From assembly GCA_903823115.1 (NCBI GenBank), contig CAIJRN010000045.1, forward strand, positions 1 to 44,264: 44,264 nt of DNA, given 5' to 3'. Each line of letters starts with the position of its first letter. Position 1 is the stretch's first letter. The notes under the pieces were generated by a model. It was not told the DNA's origin. It made no database searches and saw only the letters and a program-made list of their open reading frames with translations. Positions 7,048 through 15,595 of the stretch are shown here, one piece after another. The stretch is from an uncultured cyanobacterium (lineage in GTDB: Bacteria; Cyanobacteriota; Cyanobacteriia; PCC-6307; Cyanobiaceae). The position numbers were made by a program, and so were the translations under genes.

Positions 7048-8064
7048 GTGGCCTTCACTGATCAGTTCGAGGCATTTCTGCGCAATGCGTTGAAGCAGAA
7101 GCAGCTGGAAAACCGGCTGATCAAGGAAGCACTCAAAAGCTTGAGGCCGGTGCTGATCGCCTCAGAGCGGCTGGTTTCCGATAGCAATGTGCTCTCGGCC
7201 GTGGTGGATCGCGAGATGATGATTCGTGCCATCACGGCCAGTGTGGCCCGCTCAGCGCAGGCCAGCTGGGGGCAGCCGATGCTCGAAGCCCTGCAGCAGG
7301 AGCTGGACCCCTTCATCAGCTCACAGATGGCCTTTGCGCGCCAGATGGTCGAGGCGACGGGAGGCAGCCTGCCGGGGCAGGGCCTGGTATCGGTGCCGGT
7401 GAAGCAGGCAGTGAGCCAGGCGGTGGTCAATGGCAAGACGCTGGCCGACACGCTGACCACGGTGATACCCAGCAGCCTGGCCGATCAGGTCGAGCGCTAC
7501 ATCAGGCTCGGCCTGGGTGATGTCGGCGGCCATGTCGTTGCCACCTATCAAGATGCGGTGGTGAGCGTGATCGACCGCAATGTGGTGGCCTCGATCAGGA
7601 CCGGTATCCATGAGGTTGGCAGCCGGGCGCAGTCGGCGATTTATGCGCTGGAGGCTGACCCGGCCTGGCAGACGGACGGGTTGGTGTGGACGGCCGTGCT
7701 GGACAGCCGCACCTGTCCGACCTGCGTGGCCCTCGACGGCAGGGAGTTCCCGACTACTTATGAGAAAGTATCTCCACATTTACAATGTAGATGTTATCTA
7801 ATACCAAAATCATGGCGTGCCCCGGGCCAGGAGCGGATCGTCACGGGCGACAGCGGCGAGGCACGGGCATCCTTCAAGCAGGACGCAGGCACCTGGGTCA
7901 AACGCAACCCGGACACGGCGCGGGAAATCTTCGGTGCCACCATCGGCAGCCGCCTGGTGGGTGAATGGCCCGATACCGCATGGGGCCGGCAGCAGCAGGC
8001 ACAGCACGGGCCGCCGGAGCGGATCAGCTTCGATCAGGCGGTGAAGCTCTGGCCGGCAAGTTAA
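7048..8064 (+). CDS. MuF-like head morphogenesis / minor capsid protein
   Basis: 338 residues from a GTG. The N-terminal two thirds are helical; the C-terminal part has the MuF (phage head morphogenesis) signature: C223-x2-C226 in RTCPTCVALDGREF, then H244 and C247-R-C249 in SPHLQCRCYLIP. These residues resemble a metal-binding, HNH-like site. MuF proteins are minor head proteins, usually beside the portal, some being ejected with DNA. Here it lies several genes after the capsid. Codons 236-255 (7753-7812), which encode the HxxCRC motif, end in A or T in 19 of 20 cases, unlike the rest of the gene. Confidence 0.85.
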   Translation: MAFTDQFEAFLRNALKQKQLENRLIKEALKSLRPVLIASERLVSDSNVLSAVVDREMMIRAITASVARSAQASWGQPMLEALQQELDPFISSQMAFARQMVEATGGSLPGQGLVSVPVKQAVSQAVVNGKTLADTLTTVIPSSLADQVERYIRLGLGDVGGHVVATYQDAVVSVIDRNVVASIRTGIHEVGSRAQSAIYALEADPAWQTDGLVWTAVLDSRTCPTCVALDGREFPTTYEKVSPHLQCRCYLIPKSWRAPGQERIVTGDSGEARASFKQDAGTWVKRNPDTAREIFGATIGSRLVGEWPDTAWGRQQQAQHGPPERISFDQAVKLWPAS

Positions 8065-8082
8065 GGGAGCACCGCACTACCC

Positions 8083-8649
8083 ATGGCCGTTTCCAGCATC
8101 GAAGCCACCGCTGGCAGCAGCTCAGCCAACAGCTACCTGACGATCGCCGACGGCGACATCCTTGCCGAGGATCGCCTCGGCACACTGAACTGGACCACCG
8201 CCTCGGCCGACGATCAGGCGCGGGCATTGCTGGCAGCCACGGCCCGCCTCGATGAGCTGCAATGGGTCGGCAGCCGTGCCACCACCACACAGGCCCTGGC
8301 CTGGCCACGGCTCGATGCCAGCTGCTGTGAGAAGAGCTACGACAGCGAAACGATCCCGGCGGAGGTGCAGGCGGCAACCTTCGACCTGGCGGAGCTGCTG
8401 CTGGGCAATGCCGGGGCCTTCAGCACCGTGGCCCAGGTCACGGGCGAACTGGTGCCGGGCATCCCCAATGCCAACCTCAGCAGCGCATCCCTCGGTAATG
8501 GGGCGCTGAGCCTGAGCTTCAAAAACAGCACCGCACCGGTCTACCTGAATGCTTTGAATGTGCTGCCATCGTTGCGGCAGCTGCTGGGTTGTCTGTGCCT
8601 GAGCAAGCCTGCATCATCTATCGGAAGCATTGCTGTGTTGAGGGCATAG
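8083..8649 (+). CDS. Head-tail adaptor (DnaT-like / DnaT_2 family)
   Basis: 188 residues. The ANSYLTIADGD start (residues 15-25), LNWTTASADDQARALLAATARLD (35-58) and ALAWPR (71-76) are the signature of the phage DnaT-like family. That family sits at the head-tail connector position next to portal and capsid genes. The C-terminal part is variable and ends with a hydrophobic stretch. Preceded by a late box (CGGCAAGTTAAGG, 8054) and a GCACCGCAC sequence. Confidence 0.72.
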   Translation: MAVSSIEATAGSSSANSYLTIADGDILAEDRLGTLNWTTASADDQARALLAATARLDELQWVGSRATTTQALAWPRLDASCCEKSYDSETIPAEVQAATFDLAELLLGNAGAFSTVAQVTGELVPGIPNANLSSASLGNGALSLSFKNSTAPVYLNALNVLPSLRQLLGCLCLSKPASSIGSIAVLRA

Positions 8650-8658
8650 AATTGCAGC

Positions 8659-9228
8659 ATGGCCAGGAAATGCCGCGATCAGCTCACCCTGTTGGTGCCT
8701 CTGGGGTATCAGGAGGATCGGGTGCCGGCAGAGCCGATCCTTGCCACCAAGCTGAGCCGCATTGAAGAGCGCCGCATCGGCCGGCTGTATGTCGAAAATA
8801 TTCGACTGGTGTACAAATGCCAAGCTGAAATGCGGCGGTCCTATCGCTCAGTGGATCGCGAGAACATCAACAGCTGCGTGGATTTGGCGTTCATCAAAGC
8901 GGCACGGGTGCTCAATGCCGATAAGGGCAAGCTCTCGACGGTCTTCTACCGCTTTGCCCATGGTGAGGTGCGCCACTGGATCCGAGACAGCAACTGGGCC
9001 ATCTCGGCACCGCCCAAGGTGCGGCAGCTGGGGCAGAAAGCGCGGGCCCTGGCTGGCTATGGGCTGACGTTTGAGCAGATGTGCCAGGAGCTGGGTTGCA
9101 CGGCAGAAGCGCTCCGTGATGCCCTGGTGGCTACCGAGGGCCTCGCGCACGAGACGATGAACTGGGAGCTACATCAATGCCCCCGGCCGACACCATGGGA
9201 TCTGCTGGAGGCCGAATCGGCAACCTAG
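8659..9228 (+). CDS. Sigma-70-like RNA polymerase sigma factor lacking region 4
   Basis: 189 residues. Residues 43-130 align by eye with sigma-70 region 2: VENIRLVYKC (2.1), DLAFIKAARVLNADKGK (2.2), LSTVFYRFAHGEVRHWIRD (2.3, compare FSTYATWWIRQAI), and APPKVRQLGQKARAL (2.4 and start of 3). LTFEQMCQELGCTAEALRDAL (136-156) resembles region 3 (TPEELAERM...). The protein ends 30 residues later, so region 4, which reads the -35 box, is missing. Sigma factors direct RNA polymerase to promoters; T4 gp55 is a known phage late sigma without region 4. Sitting among structural genes, it may be a late-gene sigma. A late box follows at 9218. Confidence 0.72.
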   Translation: MARKCRDQLTLLVPLGYQEDRVPAEPILATKLSRIEERRIGRLYVENIRLVYKCQAEMRRSYRSVDRENINSCVDLAFIKAARVLNADKGKLSTVFYRFAHGEVRHWIRDSNWAISAPPKVRQLGQKARALAGYGLTFEQMCQELGCTAEALRDALVATEGLAHETMNWELHQCPRPTPWDLLEAESAT

Positions 9229-9229
9229 G
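9218..9229 (+). promoter_or_regulatory. Late intergenic box before the tail tube gene
   Basis: CGGCAACCTAGG contains the TAG stop of the sigma-like gene and lies 18 bases before the tail tube ATG. It is one of the cleanest copies of the recurring box. Confidence 0.4.
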
Positions 9230-9247
9230 GCACACTGAATCAGACCC

Positions 9248-9736
9248 ATGGCTTCCGGTGAGTATTTCCTGGCCTTCGATTATGAGCTGTTCGTGGCAGA
9301 GGTTAATCTGACCACCAACCCCACGGCGCCGACAAGCTCGACCAGCATGACCAAGGTGTACAACCTCACCAATGCCAGCCTGTCGGGCAGCAGCAACCGG
9401 ACGGCCGTATTGGATTACGACTCTGACCCTGGTGCCACCAAGGAAGCAGTCACCTCAACCAGCTATCAGCTGCCTGCTGAGATCAACCTCAGCCCTGCGG
9501 ATCCGGCCTATCAGCTACTCAAAGATGCCTGGCTTAATGCCACGTCTGGCGCCGGCATCAGCTGGTTCAAGACGACCCCGGTGAAGGATGGCAGCGGCGA
9601 TATTGCCGAGTATCACTCTGGCATTGCCACCGTGTCGAGCTTCAGTGAGGCAGCCGGTGTTGGTGGCGTCGCCAAAGTGACCTTCAACTGTGACGGCTAC
9701 GGGGCCATGACCTGGAGCGCTCAGCACGCGGATTGA
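9248..9736 (+). CDS. Major tail tube protein
   Basis: 162 residues with a beta-rich pattern, an N-terminal EYFLAFDYELFVAEVNL, repeated NLTNASLSGSSN-type strands and a C-terminal KVTFNCDGYGAMTWS. Size and position before the tape measure fit a siphovirus tail tube subunit, which stacks as hexameric rings around the tape measure. Its TGA is joined directly to the stop of the oppositely oriented next gene (TGATCA). Confidence 0.78.
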   Translation: MASGEYFLAFDYELFVAEVNLTTNPTAPTSSTSMTKVYNLTNASLSGSSNRTAVLDYDSDPGATKEAVTSTSYQLPAEINLSPADPAYQLLKDAWLNATSGAGISWFKTTPVKDGSGDIAEYHSGIATVSSFSEAAGVGGVAKVTFNCDGYGAMTWSAQHAD

Positions 9737-10168
9737 TCAGAGGCCCTGAGTAGCCAACCGGGACCATTCGTCTTGGAAGTAGCGCTCTAGGGGCACCTTC
9801 TCAAGGGCCGGCCGGATCCAGTCGCGGGCAGGGTAGCTGGCACCTTTGCCCTGAAGGATGTAGCCGGCATAGGTCACGCCGCCCGTGCCGCCCCAGGTGA
9901 ACGTGACCTGTGTTGGTGAGTCGCGGCGGCGGTTCTGTGATCGCAGGAAGGCGCCTGTGTCCACGATGTCGCGTGGTGAGCCCTCGATGGTGCCGTTGCG
10001 CCGGTACGTCTTGCGGTTGGTCCAGGGGAACTGCACCAGCTTGATTTCCTCTTTCAGCTGGGTATCGAGCTTGGCCGCAAAGCCGGTAAGGATGAATGGC
10101 ACCCTCCGGCGCAACTCATCGCCGTTCCAGCCCTCCAGCTGCCAGGTAGCGCGAACAACGACTGTCAT
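9737..10168 (-). CDS. Tail completion protein (HK97 gp10-like), inverted
   Basis: 143 residues, minus strand. Features of HK97 gp10-like neck proteins: a basic N-terminal helix, FPWTNRKTYRRNG, the core IVDTGAFLRSQNRR, a beta strand TFTWGG, YAGYILQGKG, then PARDWIRPALEK. Members fill the head-tail interface. The gene is oriented against the surrounding structural operon and starts in an ATGA overlap with its minus-strand partner at 10165. Confidence 0.75.
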   Translation of the reverse strand: MTVVVRATWQLEGWNGDELRRRVPFILTGFAAKLDTQLKEEIKLVQFPWTNRKTYRRNGTIEGSPRDIVDTGAFLRSQNRRRDSPTQVTFTWGGTGGVTYAGYILQGKGASYPARDWIRPALEKVPLERYFQDEWSRLATQGL

Positions 10169-10560
10169 CGCTGGCGGTAGCGGATGAGCCGGATGCGATC
10201 ACCGAGCACCTGTTGCAGCGTGCTGCCGAGCAGGCCTGAGGTGCCGAACGGGTCGCGGGCCTCGCCAACCTCACACGGCTGCTCCGCGTCACCGGCCCAG
10301 GTCAGGGCGCCACGCACGCCACGGCGGACGCGGGCATCGAGGGCCTGCGGGGTGATGGCATAGCCCTCGAACACATCGGCATCAACATCAACGCCAGGCA
10401 GATCATTCGGCGAGAGGCTGCCTTGCCTGAGGTATAGCGAGACCTCGATAGTTTCAGTGACGGGTAACACGTTACCGGTCACAGGATCGACGGTGGTGCC
10501 GACTGTTGCGACGTTGAAAACCGCCGTAGCGTTTGCCAGGGCGATGAGTGCAGATGCCAT
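10165..10560 (-). CDS. Head-tail joining protein candidate, inverted
   Basis: 131 residues, minus strand. The N-terminus is Ala-rich (ALIALANATAVFNVATVG), then TIEVSLYLRQGS and YAITPQALDARVRRGVRGALTW, and a C-terminal DPFGTSGLLGSTLQQVLGDR. This resembles small adaptor/joining proteins usually encoded before gp10-like proteins. Its stop overlaps the start of the gp10-like gene. The ATG is 36 bases from the tape measure ATG on the opposite strand, and I see no convincing promoter in that gap. Confidence 0.55.
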   Translation of the reverse strand: MASALIALANATAVFNVATVGTTVDPVTGNVLPVTETIEVSLYLRQGSLSPNDLPGVDVDADVFEGYAITPQALDARVRRGVRGALTWAGDAEQPCEVGEARDPFGTSGLLGSTLQQVLGDRIRLIRYRQR

Positions 10561-10596
10561 GGCATACGTTGCCCCCGGCAGCTGGCAAGCTATCCC

Positions 10597-12831
10597 ATGG
10601 CGGAATCACTGGGCACAGCAAAACTTACGCTCGCGGTCGATGACCAGCAGTTTCAAGCGGGCATGGCTGGTATCAAGCAGAAGGCCGAGGGTGGCGCCAA
10701 GGCTGTGGATTCCATCACCAATGCGGTGCGCGGACTGGTGCCCCAGCTGACGGCGCTGGGCACGGCTGCTTTTGTTTTTGATCAGATCAAGAAGGCCGAT
10801 GAGGCTGGCGCAGCGGTTCGGACGCTTGGTGTTGATTCTGCGGAACTGTCGAAGCGACTGGATCTACTGAGCGCCAGCCTGGACGGCAACTATAGCAAGG
10901 TCGAGCTGCTCAAGGCTGCGTACGACGTGGCATCGTCTGGCTTTGCCAGCGCAGCCGACACCACCAATGTCCTGCGTGGCGCGGCCCTGGCTGCGACTGG
11001 TGGCTTTACCGACCTGGAAACGGCATCGGATGGGATCACCACGGTGCTCAATGCTTATGGCATGTCCAGTTCTAGGGCGACCGAGCTAGCGGATAAGTTT
11101 ATTCAGACCCAGAACGATGGCAAGATTACCGTTGCTCAATATGGGCACGAGATAGGCAGTGTCGCATCGGTTGCGGCAACTGCCAACATTAGCATTGATG
11201 AGCTGAATGCTGCGATTGGTGCCAGCACGGCTAAGACTGGGCAGGTAGCTCAGACCTTTACCGGCCTTAGGCAGGTTATCAGTAGCATTCTAAAACCATC
11301 ATCTGAAGCGACACAGCTAGCCAGCAGCCTAGGCATTCAGTACAACCTGGCAGGGCTGAAGGCCAAGGGTTTCGCCGGACTCCTAACCGAAATCGCTCAG
11401 AAAACGGGCGGCGCCGCTGATAAAATCGCCGTACTGACTGGTTCAGTTGAGGCACAGGCAGCCATTCAACCGCTGCTCAACGATCAGCTGGCTTCCTATA
11501 ACAAAGCGCTGGAGAATCAAAAGAACTCTGCCGGCCAAGCGGCAATGGCCAGCAGGGAAAACTCAAATACAATAACGGGCGGCATCAATCAGATCGGTAA
11601 CGAGTTCTCCAATCTTGCCACGTCACTAGACAAAACGCTAGCGCCAGTATTCAAAGGGATCATCAAAGATCTTGACAATGTCCTTAAGAAGCTGATTCAG
11701 GTCAACAACCTCAACCCTAAAACGGTTGCGGATGCAGAAAATAAAGCCTTTGCGGCTGTCGAGTCTCAGTCAGGCGCACTTCAGAGAACTGGCTTCTTTG
11801 GGAAGCTATCCGTCAACTATGGCGGGAAGAAGTTCGAGGGATCGGCCACTGGCATCGCAGATGAAATCACGAGATACATACTGCAAGCTGCCATCGAGAA
11901 ACAGGTTTCTGCTACTGATGCAACCAATGGAGCAACCGCAGGCGCGAAACCAACGCCAAAACCTACCGAGCCCCCACCACCACCGCCGCCGGATCTTAGC
12001 ACCCTTGGAGGACTGCAAGCCAGGATCAGCGCACTGCAGGAAGCCAACAAAAAGCTAAAGTTTGATAGTAACGATTACCTGGAAAATACCAGGGAGATCA
12101 AAGACCTAGAAGGCACCCTTGCCAATGCAACCTATGATCGAGCAAAGGCACAAAACAGCATCGTTTCCGCCAGCCGTGAGGAATTACTGGCAGCTACGGA
12201 GCTTGTCGGTATGCACGGGGCTGAACTGACTATTGCGCAAAGCAGGGTAGGCATTGCGGAGAAGATTCGGGCTGTCGCTGCTGCTGAGCGTTCGCTGGGC
12301 GCCGCAAGGAGTGGTAATGATTGGGCCAAGATTGATGCCGCATCCGTAACCCTTGGTGATGCCGGTGACAAGTTACGCACGGCACTGATCAAGGGTTCAG
12401 ATGCCGCGAAGCAGTCACTGAAGGAAGCGGCGACGGGCTTAACAGATGCCTTCAAAAGCCTGCAGTCCGCCAGGCAGAATGCCTATGATCTGCTGCCGGA
12501 TTATCGGCAAGAACAGCTGAGGCGCCAAGCCGAATCTAGCATTAACAAGGGGATTAATAGCGGCGAGCTTGACCGCTTTAAGGTTGACGCAGCATTGGGG
12601 CCAGGCTTCTACAGAAATGCCGATCCACAAAAGCTCTTCGGTATAGCCGGCCAATCGGATGCCATCGCTCAAGCACAGAAAGCACTGACACTGGCAACCC
12701 TGGACCAGACGAAAGCGCAGGTTGAAGCCACCAAGATCACCGCTGAGTTCAACAAGGCATCGGCAACCTTGGTGGGAGTGCTCGTGAATGCCATCCTCTA
12801 CCGCCAGCCGCCCCAGGCATATCTCCAATGA
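10597..12831 (+). CDS. Tail tape measure protein
   Basis: 744 residues. The N-terminal 350 residues resemble phage tape measure proteins: LTLAVDDQQFQAGM, a hydrophobic LTALGTAAFVFDQI, then GAALAATGGFTDLETASDGITTV and ATANISIDELNAAIGA. A Pro-rich linker (TPKPTEPPPPPPP, about residue 455) divides the protein, and the rest is helical. At about 0.15 nm per residue it predicts a tail near 110 nm. Codon use is less GC-rich from about 11040 to 12660. It overlaps the next gene in ATGA. Confidence 0.9.
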   Translation: MAESLGTAKLTLAVDDQQFQAGMAGIKQKAEGGAKAVDSITNAVRGLVPQLTALGTAAFVFDQIKKADEAGAAVRTLGVDSAELSKRLDLLSASLDGNYSKVELLKAAYDVASSGFASAADTTNVLRGAALAATGGFTDLETASDGITTVLNAYGMSSSRATELADKFIQTQNDGKITVAQYGHEIGSVASVAATANISIDELNAAIGASTAKTGQVAQTFTGLRQVISSILKPSSEATQLASSLGIQYNLAGLKAKGFAGLLTEIAQKTGGAADKIAVLTGSVEAQAAIQPLLNDQLASYNKALENQKNSAGQAAMASRENSNTITGGINQIGNEFSNLATSLDKTLAPVFKGIIKDLDNVLKKLIQVNNLNPKTVADAENKAFAAVESQSGALQRTGFFGKLSVNYGGKKFEGSATGIADEITRYILQAAIEKQVSATDATNGATAGAKPTPKPTEPPPPPPPDLSTLGGLQARISALQEANKKLKFDSNDYLENTREIKDLEGTLANATYDRAKAQNSIVSASREELLAATELVGMHGAELTIAQSRVGIAEKIRAVAAAERSLGAARSGNDWAKIDAASVTLGDAGDKLRTALIKGSDAAKQSLKEAATGLTDAFKSLQSARQNAYDLLPDYRQEQLRRQAESSINKGINSGELDRFKVDAALGPGFYRNADPQKLFGIAGQSDAIAQAQKALTLATLDQTKAQVEATKITAEFNKASATLVGVLVNAILYRQPPQAYLQ

Positions 12832-13574
12832 GCTTGAGCATCGGCGACTTCAGCACCAACAGCCTCACCGCCCAACCACTGGGCTATGACGGCGACTCCC
12901 GCGAGGGCCTGACCTCTCGCCGCTGGCGCATCGCGGGCCTGCTCACGGCTGCTGAATGGGATGACCTGATCAGTGAGTACGACACCTGGCGCAACCTGCG
13001 GATCACTGATCCCGATTCGGTCACCGCCAACAGCATCGGCAGCACCGTCAGTTTCAGCGGCTCCGGCTTTGGAAGCGGCTCCTGGACATCTGTTGCCTGC
13101 TGGTTCTCATCGCCCCCCTCGGCCGAGCAGGTCGGCGCCTATGTCTCAGCATCGGCTGAGCTGGTGGATGCCACCCAGGCGCTACAGGTGCTGCTACGGC
13201 AGAAGGAAAAGCAGAAGCAGGCAGCGGAAGACCTGCCGGCCCTCGGCACCATCACCCTGGGCAGCGTCACCCTCACCCTGCTCGATCCCCCGGACGGCCG
13301 CAGCGATGTGCCGACCCCGACGCTGACCGCAGCAGGGCGGCACTACCTCAGCGGCACGCTGGCTGCCACCAAGACGCGCCGCGTGCGGGCTCATGCCGAT
13401 GGCACCGACTACGCCACCCTGCGCAGCTGGTTCGACACCACCGTGGCAGCAACCCCGGCCGTGGGCGATTGGTACCCCACGGCATTCCCTGAGCCGACTG
13501 CTGAGGTGACCGTGACCGATGGAGTCAAGGCCACCCGCTACACGGTGGAGATCTCCCTGGTGCAGATCCGATGA
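12828..13574 (+). CDS. Tail protein, distal-tail-like
   Basis: 248 residues, starting in ATGA with the tape measure gene. It has a beta-rich N-terminus (RRWRIAGLLTAAEWDDLISEYDTWRN), a Lys/Gln helix near the middle, and a C-terminal part ending TRYTVEISLVQIR. Position immediately after the tape measure suits a distal tail/baseplate protein. No precise family recognised. Confidence 0.6.
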   Translation: MSLSIGDFSTNSLTAQPLGYDGDSREGLTSRRWRIAGLLTAAEWDDLISEYDTWRNLRITDPDSVTANSIGSTVSFSGSGFGSGSWTSVACWFSSPPSAEQVGAYVSASAELVDATQALQVLLRQKEKQKQAAEDLPALGTITLGSVTLTLLDPPDGRSDVPTPTLTAAGRHYLSGTLAATKTRRVRAHADGTDYATLRSWFDTTVAATPAVGDWYPTAFPEPTAEVTVTDGVKATRYTVEISLVQIR

Positions 13575-15595
13575 CAGCGGCGATCGACATCAGGGCCAGC
13601 GTCTATTGCAGCCTCGGTGAGGTGCTCAGCGGCAGCTTCTCAGACACCTATGCGCAGGGCGCCGGCCTGATCAAGACGCGGGGCCAGGTGGTGTTGGCCG
13701 GCATCTATCGCCCCGAGACGGCCACCGTGGTGGAGTTCGCCTGGACGCGCGACAACATCGCCTCGAGGCTGCCCCGCCGGCTCCGGGTGCTCAGCAGCTT
13801 CAGTGACCCCTATGCCCGCACCACCACGGTGCAGCTCGGCTGCCTGCTCAGCTACTACGACAACCGCAAGCCTGCCCCGACCGTCAACCCAACCAGCCAG
13901 GCGGCCAACCCTGATGTGACCTGCGAGGTCTGGCAGCAGGCCAATATCGGCATCAGCGCCAGCTATGTGCTCACGCAGTGCCTCACGGCGCTCGGCATCA
14001 CGGCTGTCACCAACCCGCTCACCAACCATTTCTCACGCTCGGAGTTTGACCTGGGTGCCGGCTACGTCTCGGTGATCGACAGCCTGCTGCAGTCCGAGGG
14101 CTACCTGGGCTACCTGAACGAATCTGAGCAGCTGGTGATCCGTGACCTGGCCACCAACGGCATCGAGACCGGCCCGGTGGTCAACAACAACAGCATCATC
14201 ACCCTTGGCCCGATCGGTGTCGGTGAACTGCCAGGCGATGGGGTGTTCGTGCGCTACAACTCCCTGCGGTTGACGCCACCTGATCCGGCAGCCTCCACCA
14301 GCGACACGCTGAAGCGCAACTGGGAGAGCGAGATCAATTACGGTGCCCGGACTGAAGTCAGCGCCTCTTATGTCAACGACACGGGTGAATCTGTTACCGA
14401 AAATGCCACCTACTACCCCTACAGCGCCACCTTCACCACCTACGACTCCTGGGACCGCGTCATCGAGTCCATCAGCTATGTGGGCTCATCGGTAGCCGAG
14501 TGCAACGGCAAATGGGCCGGCGACCGCGCCCGCGCAGGCCAAGCCATCAACGCCCCAGACGGCTCCCTTTTATACGAGCGCAACACCTACAAGGTTGCTG
14601 CTCCCTCTTCCCCTGCCGATAAGATCAACCTTCGCGCCCTCCTCTGGTCACTAGGTGGAGATGGCGTACGCGATGCCCTCGCCGATCTATATGGACCCAG
14701 TAGCGACTCCGGCACCGGCTGCCTCATCGCCAACAAACCCCCCGAAGACTACAGCGACATCACCCAAACGTACCAAGAGCAGTATGTTTCTGAAGCTGCC
14801 ATGGCCAGCTCCCTTAGCGTCGAGTCCTTTTCCTATAACACAGGTAGCGGCTGGGCAGGCCCCGTAAGTTTCAGCACTGCCTGGACAAAGGTGCAGAGCG
14901 AAACTCTGGTTCGCTATGATAAAGATCCTGCATCAGGTATCACCAAGACCATCACCGAATCATGGGTATGTGCCGGTCAAACCGTGACCGGTGGCCAAGA
15001 ATTAGCCGTATTATGCGCCAATCCCCCATCATTTGAAGTGGGCGGCGTGTTCTTTTTCGGGAGCTTCAAAAACTGGATCGACGAGCTGGTGGGCAGGGCT
15101 TCCCGGCTACGCTTCAGGGGCACCGAAACCCGCATCCGCACCGAGCGACAGTTCGGCCTGCAGCGCCGGCCGTCGCAGGTTGACCGCAACACGGCCAACA
15201 GCTTCAAGGCACCGCCGACCGATCAGGTGGCCGAGCTGGCATGGGTGACCGGCAGCAGCGAGAGCAAGAATGCCGTGGAGTTTTCAGTGCCTTATGCCCC
15301 GGATGATCGCCTGGTCTGGGGTGGTGGGTCGGTGTTCACGGTGGAGCGCAGCGATGCCCAGGCCAAGGCCTTGCGGTACGGCCGCATTCAGAATGGGCTG
15401 CTGTTGGGCAACCGCAATGGGGTGTCACTGCAGATCCCGGTAGAGCTGATGCCGGCCGCACCGTTCGATCCGATCTATGTGCAGGCCTCCGGCTACATCG
15501 GCCAATACCGCACCAACGGCACGTCCTACACCTTTGATGCCAACGGCATTGTCGCCACCACCGATGCCCTGTTCTGGGCAGGAGCTGCCGCATGA
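13571..15595 (+). CDS. Tail hub / baseplate protein
   Basis: 674 residues, starting in ATGA. Long beta-rich protein with IDIRASVYCSLGE at the front, SFSDPYARTTTVQLGCLLSYYD, a central VSVIDSLLQSEGYLGYLN segment typical of hub proteins that carry a gp27-like fold, and a C-terminal region with LRFRGTETRIRTERQFG. Position after the distal-tail-like protein fits the tail hub that contacts the tube and the fibres. Codons between about 14570 and 15050 are somewhat less GC-rich. Confidence 0.62.
   Translation: MTAAIDIRASVYCSLGEVLSGSFSDTYAQGAGLIKTRGQVVLAGIYRPETATVVEFAWTRDNIASRLPRRLRVLSSFSDPYARTTTVQLGCLLSYYDNRKPAPTVNPTSQAANPDVTCEVWQQANIGISASYVLTQCLTALGITAVTNPLTNHFSRSEFDLGAGYVSVIDSLLQSEGYLGYLNESEQLVIRDLATNGIETGPVVNNNSIITLGPIGVGELPGDGVFVRYNSLRLTPPDPAASTSDTLKRNWESEINYGARTEVSASYVNDTGESVTENATYYPYSATFTTYDSWDRVIESISYVGSSVAECNGKWAGDRARAGQAINAPDGSLLYERNTYKVAAPSSPADKINLRALLWSLGGDGVRDALADLYGPSSDSGTGCLIANKPPEDYSDITQTYQEQYVSEAAMASSLSVESFSYNTGSGWAGPVSFSTAWTKVQSETLVRYDKDPASGITKTITESWVCAGQTVTGGQELAVLCANPPSFEVGGVFFFGSFKNWIDELVGRASRLRFRGTETRIRTERQFGLQRRPSQVDRNTANSFKAPPTDQVAELAWVTGSSESKNAVEFSVPYAPDDRLVWGGGSVFTVERSDAQAKALRYGRIQNGLLLGNRNGVSLQIPVELMPAAPFDPIYVQASGYIGQYRTNGTSYTFDANGIVATTDALFWAGAAA

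Noticed and set aside
10561..10596. Divergent promoter between the joining gene and the tape measure
   Set aside because: TTGCCA with TATGCC at 16 bases can be read on the minus strand, but the -10 touches the start codon, leaving no room for a transcription start.
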